From Clostridia bacterium (GTDB lineage: Bacteria; Bacillota; Clostridia; UMGS1883), in contig JAFTOF010000005.1 of NCBI GenBank assembly GCA_017451505.1, positions 31,432-95,431 on the forward strand: a stretch of 64,000 nucleotides of DNA. Direction: 5' to 3'. Below the pieces are notes generated by a model. It had not been told where the DNA came from, made no database searches, and saw nothing but the letters and a program-made list of their open reading frames with translations. Below are positions 40,926-49,932 of this stretch, one piece after another (position 1 is the first letter of the stretch; each line of letters opens with the position of its first letter). Both the position numbers and the translations under genes were made by a program.

Positions 40926-41840
40926 ATGAAAAAACTGATTGCTGTTATATTGTGTGCGGCTGTTTTCTTTTCCTTTGCAGGCTGCAGTGGAAAGAACGTT
41001 AGGGACGAAAATAAAGTGCAGATTGTAACCACAATTTTCCCGCTTTATGACTTTGCACGGCAAGTAGGTGGGGACAAGGTGCAGCTTACCTTAATTCTGC
41101 CCACGGGCGGGGAGGTTCATTCCTATGAGCCTACTCCGAAAGATGTTATAACAATAAAGGAAAGCGATTTATTCATAGCTCAGGGCGGTGATGCAGACCC
41201 CTGGACAGATGCCGTAATAAATGATGCCGATTCAGAAAAACTTAATGTGCTTTATGCCTTGGAGGGTATCACCCTTATGAGTGAGGAGCATGAGCATCCG
41301 TCTTTGTCCAGCCATGTGCATATGGATCCCCACGTCTGGACAACTCCCGAAAATGCGGGGATAATAAGCGAAAGAATCTGCGACAGGCTTTGTGCCTTGG
41401 ATGCCGAGAATTCGGATTATTATAAAGAAAATCTTGCCCTTTATAAAGAAAAGCTTAATTCTCTGGACGAAAAATTCACCCAGCTTACAAAGAATTGCGA
41501 CAAAACCATTGTGTTTGCAGACCAGTTTCCATTCAGGTACTTTGCTAAAGAGTACAATCTTAAATACCTTGCAGCATTCCCCGGTTGTTCGTCCGAAAGC
41601 GAACCGACAGCCTCTGCCGTGGCACAGATTATAGACACGGTTAAGAAAGAAAAAATTCCCGTTGTGTTTTATACGGAAACCTCAAACAAACAGCTTGCCA
41701 ATGCCGTATGTGAGGAAACGGGTGCAGAAAAACTTTTGTTTCATTCCTGTCACAGTGTTACTGATGACGAGCTTAAAAGCGGTGTAACATACCTTGATTT
41801 AATGGAAAAAAACTACGAAGCCCTTAAAAAAGCAATTTGA
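40926..41840 (+). CDS. znuA: Zinc/manganese ABC transporter substrate-binding lipoprotein
   Basis: 304 aa. A lipoprotein signal ends at FAGCSG (Cys21). The cluster A-1 metal-binding fold is shown by IFPLYDFARQVGGDKVQLTLILPTGGEVHSYEP, a His-rich loop (EHEHPSLSSHVHMDPHVW) and LEKNYEALKKAI at the end. The His-rich loop suits zinc. It captures metal outside the membrane for an ABC importer, but no znuB or znuC is next to it. A Fur-type operator covers its start region. A terminator follows. Confidence 0.85.
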   Translation: MKKLIAVILCAAVFFSFAGCSGKNVRDENKVQIVTTIFPLYDFARQVGGDKVQLTLILPTGGEVHSYEPTPKDVITIKESDLFIAQGGDADPWTDAVINDADSEKLNVLYALEGITLMSEEHEHPSLSSHVHMDPHVWTTPENAGIISERICDRLCALDAENSDYYKENLALYKEKLNSLDEKFTQLTKNCDKTIVFADQFPFRYFAKEYNLKYLAAFPGCSSESEPTASAVAQIIDTVKKEKIPVVFYTETSNKQLANAVCEETGAEKLLFHSCHSVTDDELKSGVTYLDLMEKNYEALKKAI

Positions 41841-41858
41841 CAACAAGTGCGTTATATG

Positions 41859-41891
41859 ATAAACTGTTTCTACCGAAACAGTTTATTTTTT
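41859..41891 (+). terminator. Terminator of znuA
   Basis: ATAAACTGTTTC (41859-41870), TACC loop, GAAACAGTTTAT (41875-41886), then TTTTTG. A perfect 12-bp stem. Confidence 0.88.
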
Positions 41892-41902
41892 GGAGCAAAA
41901 TT

Positions 41903-42616
41903 ATGAGATTACAAAAATTTATTGCAGAATGTGGCATCGCATCAAGACGCGGTGCAGAAAAGATAATTGAAAGCGGCAGAGTATACGTAAACGGCGACCT
42001 TGTGGATTATATGGGTTGTGAAATTGAGCCCGATACTGACGTTGTAGAGGTTGACGGTAGGGTTATCAGCCGTGAAAGTAAAAAGTACTATATCATGCTT
42101 AATAAGCCTAAAAACTATGTTACCACCGTTTCCGACGATTTGGGAAGACCCACCGTTATGCAGCTTGTGTCGGACATAAAGGCACGCATCTACCCCGTAG
42201 GAAGACTTGACTTTGATACATCGGGGCTCCTTATTATGACTAATGACGGAGATTTTGCAAATATCCTTACCCATCCTAAGCATGTGGTGAATAAGGCATA
42301 TATTGCACGTATAGATAAGCCTCTTGACGAAGCTCAGCTTGAAAGATTAAGAAGCGGAATCGAGCTGGACGGCGTGATGACCTCCCCTGCAAGGGCGGAG
42401 AACATTAAGCGTGGTCAAAGGGGCTTTGAAGTAAAAATAACCATTCACGAGGGCAGAAACCGTCAGGTAAGAAGAATGCTTGATGCAGTGGGTGCAAATG
42501 TAATGAGCCTTAAAAGAATTTCCGTAGGCTCCGTGACGTTGGGCAATCTCCCCGAAGGAAAGTGGAGAAGGCTTTCCGATGCGGAAATAAATAAGTTGAG
42601 AGGGAAAAACAAATGA
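41903..42616 (+). CDS. Pseudouridine synthase, RsuA/RluB/RluE family
   Basis: 237 aa. An S4 RNA-binding domain (RLQKFIAECGIASRRGAEKIIESGRVYVNG) is followed by the catalytic domain with GRLDFDTSGLL, in which Asp103 is the nucleophile. It converts a uridine in 16S or 23S rRNA to pseudouridine; RluB-type position 2605 is the usual Firmicute target, but the site cannot be read from this sequence. ATG 41903 has TGGAGC upstream. The next gene overlaps its stop by ATGA, so translation is coupled. Confidence 0.92.
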   Translation: MRLQKFIAECGIASRRGAEKIIESGRVYVNGDLVDYMGCEIEPDTDVVEVDGRVISRESKKYYIMLNKPKNYVTTVSDDLGRPTVMQLVSDIKARIYPVGRLDFDTSGLLIMTNDGDFANILTHPKHVVNKAYIARIDKPLDEAQLERLRSGIELDGVMTSPARAENIKRGQRGFEVKITIHEGRNRQVRRMLDAVGANVMSLKRISVGSVTLGNLPEGKWRRLSDAEINKLRGKNK

Positions 42617-42957
42617 TCAGAGTTACAATTATAGATGATGCAAGGATAATTAAATCTGTTTCAAAAATTGAGGGTGATAATGTCTTAATGGCATGGGCAC
42701 AGGAAAATGAGAAAAGCCCCGGTCACTGCATCTTTTCAAAGCAGGGTGAAATCCTTGATATTGTGGATAAAGACAATATTTTTGAGCTTTTGGTGCGTGC
42801 AACCCTAAACTATCTGGATTTACAGAAGATAGAGAGAGGTTACTCAAGAAATGAAGCACTTTTCCCTGAACTTGTAAAGCTTGGCTTCGAGGTAAAGGAC
42901 GGGGTATGCGAAGTGGATATAACCACGTTTTTCAAACCCTGCTGCGGATGTAAATAA
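42613..42957 (+). CDS. Unknown 114-aa protein with C-terminal Cys cluster
   Basis: 114 aa, not recognised. An N-terminal beta-rich start (MIRVTIIDDARIIKSVSKIEGD) is followed by a helical middle (FELLVRATLNYLDLQKIERGYSR) and a C-terminal end FFKPCCGCK with three Cys. No signal peptide or membrane segment. The ATG overlaps the preceding stop (ATGA), so it is translationally coupled to the pseudouridine synthase. Its end could bind a metal or Fe-S cluster; this is inferred from the cysteines only. A terminator follows. Confidence 0.6.
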   Translation: MIRVTIIDDARIIKSVSKIEGDNVLMAWAQENEKSPGHCIFSKQGEILDIVDKDNIFELLVRATLNYLDLQKIERGYSRNEALFPELVKLGFEVKDGVCEVDITTFFKPCCGCK

Positions 42958-42983
42958 AAGCGTCTTAAAGACTACAGACAATA

Positions 42984-43027
42984 GAGGCTGTTAGAAAAGC
43001 TCGGCTTTTTTAGCAGCCTCTTTCTCT
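42984..43027 (+). terminator. Terminator of the pseudouridine synthase operon
   Basis: GAGGCTGTTAGAAAAGC (42984-43000) pairs with 43004-43020 with two G-U pairs, followed by TTTCTC. Confidence 0.82.
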
Positions 43028-43055
43028 TGACATTAATTTTTCTTATCTGTATAAT
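43027..43055 (+). promoter_or_regulatory. Promoter of the Tet(M)-NYN fusion gene
   Basis: TTGACA (43027-43032), 17-bp spacer, TATAAT (43050-43055), a near-consensus promoter 33 nt before the ATG. Confidence 0.85.
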
Positions 43056-43088
43056 TAGAAATGAATCTTTGTAAAAGGAAAAAATACT

Positions 43089-45647
43089 ATGAAACGAATT
43101 GCACTGGGAATACTGGCACACGTTGACAGCGGAAAGACCACTCTTTCCGAGGCTTTGCTTTATAATGCAGGTGAAATCCGCACTTTAGGCAGGGTTGACC
43201 ACCGTGATGCCTTCCTTGATACAAATGAAATAGAGCGTGACCGAGGAATTACCATTTTTTCAAAGCAAGCGGTGATTGGGCTTCCCGATATGAAAATCAC
43301 CTTGCTTGATACACCCGGTCACGTGGATTTTTCTGCGGAAACGGAGAGAGTCCTCCGTGCTCTTGATGCGGCGGTCTTGGTAGTCAGTGCAAGCGAGGGC
43401 GTGCAGAGCCATACACGTACGCTTTGGAAGCTTTTGTCGGGACACGCTATACCCACCTTTGTCTTTGTCAATAAAATGGATATGCCCGATACTAATCGTG
43501 AAAAAATCCTGACTGAGCTTGAAAATTCCTTCGGAAGCGGATTCGTGGTATTTAATAATGAGGGCGAGGAATCATTTTTTGAGGAAGCGGCACTGTGCAG
43601 TGAGGAGCTTTGCAATTCCTACCTTGAAAGCGGAACGATTAGCTCGGAAACAATTTTGGACGCCATAGTAAAACGAAAAATGTTCCCCTGCTATTTCGGC
43701 TCTGCTCTTAAAAACGAGGGGGTAAAGGAGCTTCTTGACGGCATTGGGAAATATACATCAGGTTGCGGAGATAATCCGTCCTTTGGTGCAAGAGCGTTTA
43801 AGATAACGGAGGATGACAGGAAAAACCGCCTTACCCATTTGAAAATAACGGGCGGAGTCCTTCGGGTGCGTGATAAAATTACCTATGGCGAAAATGAAGA
43901 AAAAGTCAGTGAAATCCGAATTTATTCGGGCGAGAAGTACAAAAGCGTACAGGAGGTATATCCCGGAGACGTGTGTGCAGTTTTAGGAATTAGTGCACTT
44001 GGGGGCGGAAGCGGAATAGGCTTTGAGGAAAATTCCCCTGCACTTACACTCGAGCCTGTGTTCAACTATTCGGTTATAACACCTCCCGATACGGATTATA
44101 GAGTTGCTCTGGCACAGCTCAAAAAATTGGAGGAAGAAGAAACTCAGCTTCGTGTTAGCTATAACAGCGTTCTGGGAGAAATTCATATTCAGCTTATGGG
44201 TGAGGTTCAGCTTGAGGTTTTAAAGCGTATACTGGCTGAAAGATTTAATCTTAACGTAGAGTTTGCCCGTGGCAGTATTGTGTACAAGGAAACAATAGCT
44301 TCTCCTGCGGAGGGGGTGGGGCATTATGAACCGCTTCGCCATTATGCGGAGGTGCATCTTCTTTTAGAACCGCTGAAAAGAGGAAGCGGACTTGTGTTTG
44401 CAACAGATTGCAGTGAGGATTTTCTTGCCCGAAACTGGCAAAGACTTATTCTTACACATTTAAATGAAAAACGCCACGTTGGAGTGCTTACGGGAAGCAG
44501 TATAACCGATATGAAAATCACCCTTAAATCGGGCAGAGCACACCTTAAGCATACCGAGGGGGGAGATTTCAGGCAGGCTACCTACCGTGCGGTACGCCAC
44601 GGGCTTAGAATGGCAGAGAGTGTCCTCCTTGAACCATACTACGATTTCACTCTGGAAATACCCATGGACTCTACAGGCAGAGCCATGACAGACCTTAATG
44701 AGATGGGGGCAAAGCTTATGCCACCGGAAATAACAGACGGTATGTCCGTAATACGAGGCAGTGCACCTGTGCGTGAAATCCGTTCATATCAACGCAGTGT
44801 AACGGCATACACCCACGGACTGGGAAAGCTTTCTTGTTCATTTAAGGGTTATGATGAATGTGTCAACCCCGAAGAGGTTATTGCCGAAATCGGTTACAAC
44901 TGCGACGGGGATATTGAAAACACTGCCGACAGCGTATTTTGTGAGCATGGTGCAGGCTTCAGTGTCCCTTGGCATCAGGTGACGGACTATATGCATCTTG
45001 ACAGTATTTTCAAGGAAAAAACAGAAGAATTTGTACCCCGTAAGATTGTGCGTAAAAGTGCCACGGTTTATGATGAGGACGAGCTAATGGCGATATTTGA
45101 ACGCACTTACGGAAAAATTGTCAGAAAAAATCACAACGCCATGCGTACCCCCAAGGATGCTGCACCGCCCAAAAAAGTGCGGAGCGTTCCGCAGAAAGAG
45201 GGACCGGGGTATCTTCTCATTGACGGTTATAATATAATTTTTGCATGGGAAGAACTCAAAAATATTGCAGAGGACAGTCTTGATGATGCACGCAATATGC
45301 TTATCGACAGAGTGTGTTCATATAAGGCAATGAGACCGTACGAGGTAATTCTGGTGTTTGATGCGTACAAGGTAAAGGGAAATCGGGGAGAGGTGGAAAA
45401 AGTCCACAATATTACTGTGGTTTATACCAAGGAAGCACAGACAGCCGATGCGTACATCGAAAAGGCGGCATATGAGCTTGGGAAAAAGCATCACGTTCAG
45501 GTAGCTACGGGTGATTATCTGGAACAGCTTATAATTTTAGGCAGCGGTGCAGTCAGGATAAGTGCCGCAGCATTTATAAAAGAAATGGAAGAAGTACAAG
45601 AGGAAATAGAGGGCATTTTAGCCGAAATTTCAAATAAAAGTATCTGA
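43089..45647 (+). CDS. Tet(M)/EF-G-like ribosomal GTPase fused to a NYN (Rae1/YacP-like) nuclease domain
   Basis: 852 aa. Residues 1 to about 640 follow the ribosome-protection family: G1 AHVDSGKTT, G2 RGIT, G3 DTPGHVDF, G4 NKMD, G5-like SAL, then EF-G domains II-V including YQRSVTAYTHGLGKLS. After a linker rich in Lys and Pro, residues from about 704 form a NYN/PIN-like domain (LLIDGYNIIFAWEE; MLIDRVCSYKAMRPYEVILVFDAYKVKG; TADAYIEKAAYELGKKH). That is the fold of Rae1/YacP, an A-site mRNA endonuclease. Tet(M)-type factors bind the same ribosomal site, so the fusion may rescue or cut on stalled ribosomes. The role is inference. Own promoter; 184 nt before PFOR. Confidence 0.85.
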   Translation: MKRIALGILAHVDSGKTTLSEALLYNAGEIRTLGRVDHRDAFLDTNEIERDRGITIFSKQAVIGLPDMKITLLDTPGHVDFSAETERVLRALDAAVLVVSASEGVQSHTRTLWKLLSGHAIPTFVFVNKMDMPDTNREKILTELENSFGSGFVVFNNEGEESFFEEAALCSEELCNSYLESGTISSETILDAIVKRKMFPCYFGSALKNEGVKELLDGIGKYTSGCGDNPSFGARAFKITEDDRKNRLTHLKITGGVLRVRDKITYGENEEKVSEIRIYSGEKYKSVQEVYPGDVCAVLGISALGGGSGIGFEENSPALTLEPVFNYSVITPPDTDYRVALAQLKKLEEEETQLRVSYNSVLGEIHIQLMGEVQLEVLKRILAERFNLNVEFARGSIVYKETIASPAEGVGHYEPLRHYAEVHLLLEPLKRGSGLVFATDCSEDFLARNWQRLILTHLNEKRHVGVLTGSSITDMKITLKSGRAHLKHTEGGDFRQATYRAVRHGLRMAESVLLEPYYDFTLEIPMDSTGRAMTDLNEMGAKLMPPEITDGMSVIRGSAPVREIRSYQRSVTAYTHGLGKLSCSFKGYDECVNPEEVIAEIGYNCDGDIENTADSVFCEHGAGFSVPWHQVTDYMHLDSIFKEKTEEFVPRKIVRKSATVYDEDELMAIFERTYGKIVRKNHNAMRTPKDAAPPKKVRSVPQKEGPGYLLIDGYNIIFAWEELKNIAEDSLDDARNMLIDRVCSYKAMRPYEVILVFDAYKVKGNRGEVEKVHNITVVYTKEAQTADAYIEKAAYELGKKHHVQVATGDYLEQLIILGSGAVRISAAAFIKEMEEVQEEIEGILAEISNKSI

Positions 45648-45692
45648 TTTCAAATATATTACGATTATTGTTTAAATTTTGTCCCGAAAAAC

Positions 45693-45721
45693 TTGACTAA
45701 AGGGCGAAAAAGCTGTATACT
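45693..45721 (+). promoter_or_regulatory. Promoter of the PFOR gene
   Basis: TTGACT (45693-45698), 17-bp spacer, TATACT (45716-45721), about 110 nt before the start, leaving a leader of about 100 nt in which I see no riboswitch. Confidence 0.75.
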
Positions 45722-45831
45722 AACAAAGGATAAAAGTATGGAAAAGTATATTTTTTTGTAAAAATATGCCGTTTCATGCTCTATCTGTGCGTTTAATTTT
45801 GTTTTATATATATCAAGGAGGTAAAAACATT

Positions 45832-48800
45832 ATGGCAAGAAACAAGAAAACCATGGATGGTAACACCGCTGCCGCATATGTCTCATATGCGTTTACAGAC
45901 GTTGCAGCCATCTACCCCATTACCCCTTCCTCAAACATGGCTGAGGTTACGGACGAATGGGCAGCAAAAGGAAAGAAGAATATCTTCGGCAGAACAGTAA
46001 AGATTGCAGAAATGCAGTCTGAGGGTGGTGCAGCAGGTGCCGTTCACGGTTCACTTACAGCAGGTGCTCTCACTACTACTTATACTGCTTCTCAGGGTCT
46101 TCTCCTTATGATCCCCAATATGTACAAGATTGCAGGTGAGCTTCTTCCGTCAGTTATTAACGTATCTGCACGTGCACTTGCTTCACATGCTCTTTCAATT
46201 TTCGGTGATCATCAGGACGTATATGCATGCCGTCAGACAGGTTATGCAATGCTCTGCTCTGTTAACCCTCAGGAAGCTATGGACCTCGGTGCAGTAGCAC
46301 ACCTCACAACTCTTAAGGCAAGAGTTCCTTTCCTTCATTTCTTCGACGGTTTCAGAACCTCTCACGAATATCAGAAGGTTGAGTGCTGGGATGATGAGCA
46401 GCTTAAGAAGCTTGTCGACATGGATGCAGTTGACGCATTCCGTCGTCGCTCTCTTAACCCCGAACATCCTGCACAGCGTGGTACAGCACAGAACCCCGAC
46501 GTTTTCTTCCAGGCAAAGGAAGCAAACAACAAGTTCTATGATGCAGTTCCCGACCTTTGCCAGGAATACATGGACAAGGTTAATGCAGAAATCGGTTCAG
46601 ACTACAAGCTGTTCAACTACTACGGTGCAGCTGATGCTGAGCACGTAATCGTTGCAATGGGCAGTGCCTGCGATACTATCCAGGAAACTGTTGACTATAT
46701 GACAAAGCAGGGTGCTAAGGTTGGTCTTATTAAGGTTAGACTTTACAGACCCTTCAGTGCTAAGCACCTTATCGAAGCTATCCCCGCAACTGTTAAGAGA
46801 ATCAGCGTTCTTGACAGAACTAAGGAATGCGGTAGCATCGGTGAACCTCTTTACCTTGATGTTGTTGCAGCTCTTCGTGACAGCCAGTTCAAGAATGTAG
46901 AAATCTTTGGCGGCCGTTATGGTCTTGGTTCTAAGGATACTACTCCTGCACAGATTATCGCTGTTTACAAGAATAACGACAAGAAGAGATTCACAATCGG
47001 TATCAATGATGATGTTACATTCACATCTCTTGAAATCACAGAAAATCCCGACACAACTCCCGAAGGTATCACAAGCTGTAAGTTCTGGGGTCTTGGTGCT
47101 GACGGTACCGTTGGTGCTAACAAGAACTCCGTTAAGATTATCGGTGACCACACTGATATGAACGTACAGGCATACTTTGACTATGACTCCAAGAAGTCAG
47201 GCGGTCTTACAGTATCTCACCTTCGTTTCGGTAATGCTAAGATTACCAGCACATACCTCATCAACAAGGCTGACTTCGTTGCATGTCACAAGGCTTCCTA
47301 CATCAGAAAGTACGATATGGTTAGCGACGTTAAGCCCGGTGGTGTATTCCTCCTTAACTGCCCCTGGACTAAGGCTGAAGAGTTCGAAGCTCATATCCCC
47401 GGACAGGTTAAGCGTTACATTGCAGAAAACGACATTCAGTTCTATGTAATCGACGGTGTTGCTATCGGTAAGGAAATCGGTCTTGGCAACAGAATTAACA
47501 CAGTTCTTCAGTCTGCATTCTTCAAGCTGGCTAACATTATCCCCGCTGATGATGCTATTCAGTACATGAAGGACGCTGCTACAGCTTCTTACTCCAAGAA
47601 GGGTGAAGCAATCGTTAAGATGAACCATGATGCTATCGATATGGGTGCTCAGAAGGTTGTTAAGGTTGAAGTTCCTGCTTCCTGGAAGGATGCAAAGGAT
47701 GAAGACCTTACAGTTAAGGTTGACGGTCAGGGAAGACTTGTTGATTACATCAACAACATTCTTAACCCCATCAACTCTTTCGCAGGTATGAAGCTTCCCG
47801 TTTCTGCATTCGTTCCTTATGCTGACGGTGAAGTTCCGCTTGGTTCTTCTGCATTTGAGAAGAGAGGTATCGCTATCGACGTTCCCGAATGGAACAGCGA
47901 CAACTGTATCCAGTGTAACTTCTGTTCTTATGTATGTCCCCATGCTTGTATCCGTCCTGTAGTTCTTACAGAAGAGGAAGCAAAGAATGCTCCCGAGGGT
48001 ATCAAGTATATCAATATGACAGGTATGAACGGTCTCTACTTTGCAATGGCAATATCCGTTCTTGACTGTACAGGTTGCGGCTCTTGTGCTAACGTATGTC
48101 CCGGTAAGAAGGGCGAAAAGGCTCTCGTTATGAAGCCTCTTGAAACACAGGAAGCTCAGCAGGCAGTATTTGACTACGGCATCAAGATTCCTGCAAAGGC
48201 AGAGGTTCTTGAGAAGTTCAAGGAAACAACAGTTAAGGGCAGCCAGTTCAAGCAGCCCCTCCTCGAGTTCTCCGGTGCTTGTGCAGGCTGTGGTGAAACA
48301 CCTTATGCTAAGCTTGTTACACAGCTTTACGGTGACAAGATGTACATTGCTAACGCTACAGGCTGTTCTTCAATCTGGGGCGGAAGCTCACCCTCTACAC
48401 CTTACACAGTTAACGAAAAGGGCGAAGGTCCTGCATGGGCTAACTCACTCTTCGAGGACAACGCTGAGTATGGTTACGGTATGTACCTTGCACAGAATAC
48501 TCTCCGCGAGGATCTCGTTTCTAAGGTTCAGGCAGTTTCCGAAAAGGCTGACGATGCTTCAAAGGCAGTAATCGCTAAGTTCCTTGAAACTAAGGAAGAT
48601 GTAAACGCTAACAAGGTTGCAACTGCAGAGCTTGTTGAAGTTCTTTCTAAGATGAACACACCCGAAGCGGCTGAAATCCTTAAGGATAAGGAATACCTTT
48701 CCAAGAAGTCCGTATGGATCCTCGGCGGTGACGGTTGGGCATACGATATCGGTTACGGCGGTCTTGACCACGTACTTGCAAGCGGTGACGATGTAAACAT

Positions 48801-49350
48801 CCTTGTATTCGATACAGAAGTTTACTCCAACACTGGCGGTCAGTCTTCTAAGTCTACTCCCACAGGTGCTATTGCTAAGTTCGCAGCAGCAGGTAAGGAA
48901 GTTAAGAAGAAAGACCTTGCAGCTATCGCTATGAGCTACGGATATGTATACGTTGCACAGGTTGCTCAGGGTGCTGACTACAATCAGTGTATGAAGGCAT
49001 TCGTTGAAGCAGGTACTTACAACGGTCCTTCAATCGTTATTGCATACGCTCCCTGTATCAACCATGGTATCAAGGGCGGTATGAGCATCGCTCAGACAGA
49101 AGAAAAGCGTGCCGTTCAGGCAGGTTACTGGCATCTGTTCCGTTTCGATCCCAGAAGAGCAGAAGAAGGTCTTAATCCCTTCCAGCTTGATTCTAAGGAA
49201 CCCAGCGAAAGCTATGAGGACTTCCTTATGAACGAGGTTCGTTACAACTCTCTTGCTCGTTCTAATCCTGAAAGAGCAAAGGAACTCTTTGCTAAGGCAG
49301 CAGCTACAGCAAAGGCTAAGTATGAGCATCTCGTAGAGCTTGCTAAATAA
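45832..49350 (+). CDS. nifJ: Pyruvate:ferredoxin (flavodoxin) oxidoreductase
   Basis: 1172 aa, the single-chain homodimeric form. The N-terminal pyruvate-binding domains begin MDGNTAAAYVSYAFTDVAAIYPITPSS. The ferredoxin-like domain has two [4Fe-4S] motifs, CIQCNFCSYVC (about residue 692) and CTGCGSCANVC (about 746). ACAGCGETPY (about 817) adds ligands of the proximal cluster, and the TPP site is GDGWAYDIG (about 966). It oxidises pyruvate to acetyl-CoA, CO2 and reduced ferredoxin, the electron source for hydrogenase. AAGGAGGT precedes ATG 45832, 66 nt after an upstream in-frame ATG. Codon choice looks biased in the way of highly expressed genes. Confidence 0.97.
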   Translation: MARNKKTMDGNTAAAYVSYAFTDVAAIYPITPSSNMAEVTDEWAAKGKKNIFGRTVKIAEMQSEGGAAGAVHGSLTAGALTTTYTASQGLLLMIPNMYKIAGELLPSVINVSARALASHALSIFGDHQDVYACRQTGYAMLCSVNPQEAMDLGAVAHLTTLKARVPFLHFFDGFRTSHEYQKVECWDDEQLKKLVDMDAVDAFRRRSLNPEHPAQRGTAQNPDVFFQAKEANNKFYDAVPDLCQEYMDKVNAEIGSDYKLFNYYGAADAEHVIVAMGSACDTIQETVDYMTKQGAKVGLIKVRLYRPFSAKHLIEAIPATVKRISVLDRTKECGSIGEPLYLDVVAALRDSQFKNVEIFGGRYGLGSKDTTPAQIIAVYKNNDKKRFTIGINDDVTFTSLEITENPDTTPEGITSCKFWGLGADGTVGANKNSVKIIGDHTDMNVQAYFDYDSKKSGGLTVSHLRFGNAKITSTYLINKADFVACHKASYIRKYDMVSDVKPGGVFLLNCPWTKAEEFEAHIPGQVKRYIAENDIQFYVIDGVAIGKEIGLGNRINTVLQSAFFKLANIIPADDAIQYMKDAATASYSKKGEAIVKMNHDAIDMGAQKVVKVEVPASWKDAKDEDLTVKVDGQGRLVDYINNILNPINSFAGMKLPVSAFVPYADGEVPLGSSAFEKRGIAIDVPEWNSDNCIQCNFCSYVCPHACIRPVVLTEEEAKNAPEGIKYINMTGMNGLYFAMAISVLDCTGCGSCANVCPGKKGEKALVMKPLETQEAQQAVFDYGIKIPAKAEVLEKFKETTVKGSQFKQPLLEFSGACAGCGETPYAKLVTQLYGDKMYIANATGCSSIWGGSSPSTPYTVNEKGEGPAWANSLFEDNAEYGYGMYLAQNTLREDLVSKVQAVSEKADDASKAVIAKFLETKEDVNANKVATAELVEVLSKMNTPEAAEILKDKEYLSKKSVWILGGDGWAYDIGYGGLDHVLASGDDVNILVFDTEVYSNTGGQSSKSTPTGAIAKFAAAGKEVKKKDLAAIAMSYGYVYVAQVAQGADYNQCMKAFVEAGTYNGPSIVIAYAPCINHGIKGGMSIAQTEEKRAVQAGYWHLFRFDPRRAEEGLNPFQLDSKEPSESYEDFLMNEVRYNSLARSNPERAKELFAKAAATAKAKYEHLVELAK

Positions 49351-49364
49351 TTTAGCTTGATAAT

Positions 49365-49402
49365 AAACAAACGCAGGGCTTTTGCCCTGCGTTTGTTTTA
49401 TT
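49365..49402 (+). terminator. Terminator of PFOR
   Basis: AAACAAACGCAGGGC (49365-49379) pairs perfectly with GCCCTGCGTTTGTTT (49384-49398) across TTTT, then TTATT. Confidence 0.9.
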
Positions 49403-49408
49403 ACAATG

Positions 49409-49437
49409 TTGATTTTTACTATATTAAATGCTATAAT
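49409..49437 (+). promoter_or_regulatory. Promoter of the GNAT gene
   Basis: TTGATT (49409-49414), 17-bp spacer, TATAAT (49432-49437), 29 nt before the start. Confidence 0.8.
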
Positions 49438-49466
49438 GATGTTATAAGTGGATTTACGGAGATGAA

Positions 49467-49910
49467 ATGAATATGAACAGCACAATAAGAATTATGAATG
49501 AAAAAGATAAATCCGATATTCTTGAAATGATGCGGGTGTTTTACGCTTCGCCGGCAGTGCATACCAATGGCTCAGATGAGATTTTTCAGAGCGATATAGA
49601 AAATTGCATTAATGATAACCCTTATCTTGAGGGGTATGTCATCGAGGATTCAAACGGCATACAAGGATATGCGATGGTTGCGAAAAGCTTTTCCACCGAA
49701 TTTGGGAAGCCGTGTATATGGATTGAGGATTTGTATATTAAAGAGGATTGCAGAGGCCTGGGGCTTGGCAATATGCTTATGGACTTCATCACGCAAAACT
49801 ACACAGACTGCATTTTCCGTTTGGAAGTGGAAGAAGAAAATGAGAGGGCTGTCAAGCTCTATAAAAAATGCGGATTTACTGTTTTACCATATATGGAAAT
49901 GAAAAAGTAA
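49467..49910 (+). CDS. GNAT-family N-acetyltransferase
   Basis: 147 aa. The GNAT fold is shown by IRIMNEKDKSDILEMM, GYAMVAKSFS, then IEDLYIKEDCRGLGLGNMLMDF, the acetyl-CoA-binding pyrophosphate loop (RxxGxG), and the AVKLYKKCGF near the C-terminus. It transfers an acetyl group to an amine; the acceptor is unknown. GGAG is upstream. It has its own promoter and sits 22 nt ahead of the PspC gene, which may be co-transcribed. Confidence 0.88.
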   Translation: MNMNSTIRIMNEKDKSDILEMMRVFYASPAVHTNGSDEIFQSDIENCINDNPYLEGYVIEDSNGIQGYAMVAKSFSTEFGKPCIWIEDLYIKEDCRGLGLGNMLMDFITQNYTDCIFRLEVEEENERAVKLYKKCGFTVLPYMEMKK

Positions 49911-49932
49911 GACTTGAGAGGATGTACATATT

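Noticed and set aside
43089..45647. Tetracycline-resistance gene
   Set aside because: Similarity to Tet(M) covers the GTPase part only; the C-terminal NYN domain and lack of a mobile setting argue against a resistance label.
45766..45831. Extended PFOR start with 22 extra residues
   Set aside because: The extension is hydrophobic and not PFOR-like; AAGGAGGT sits before ATG 45832.
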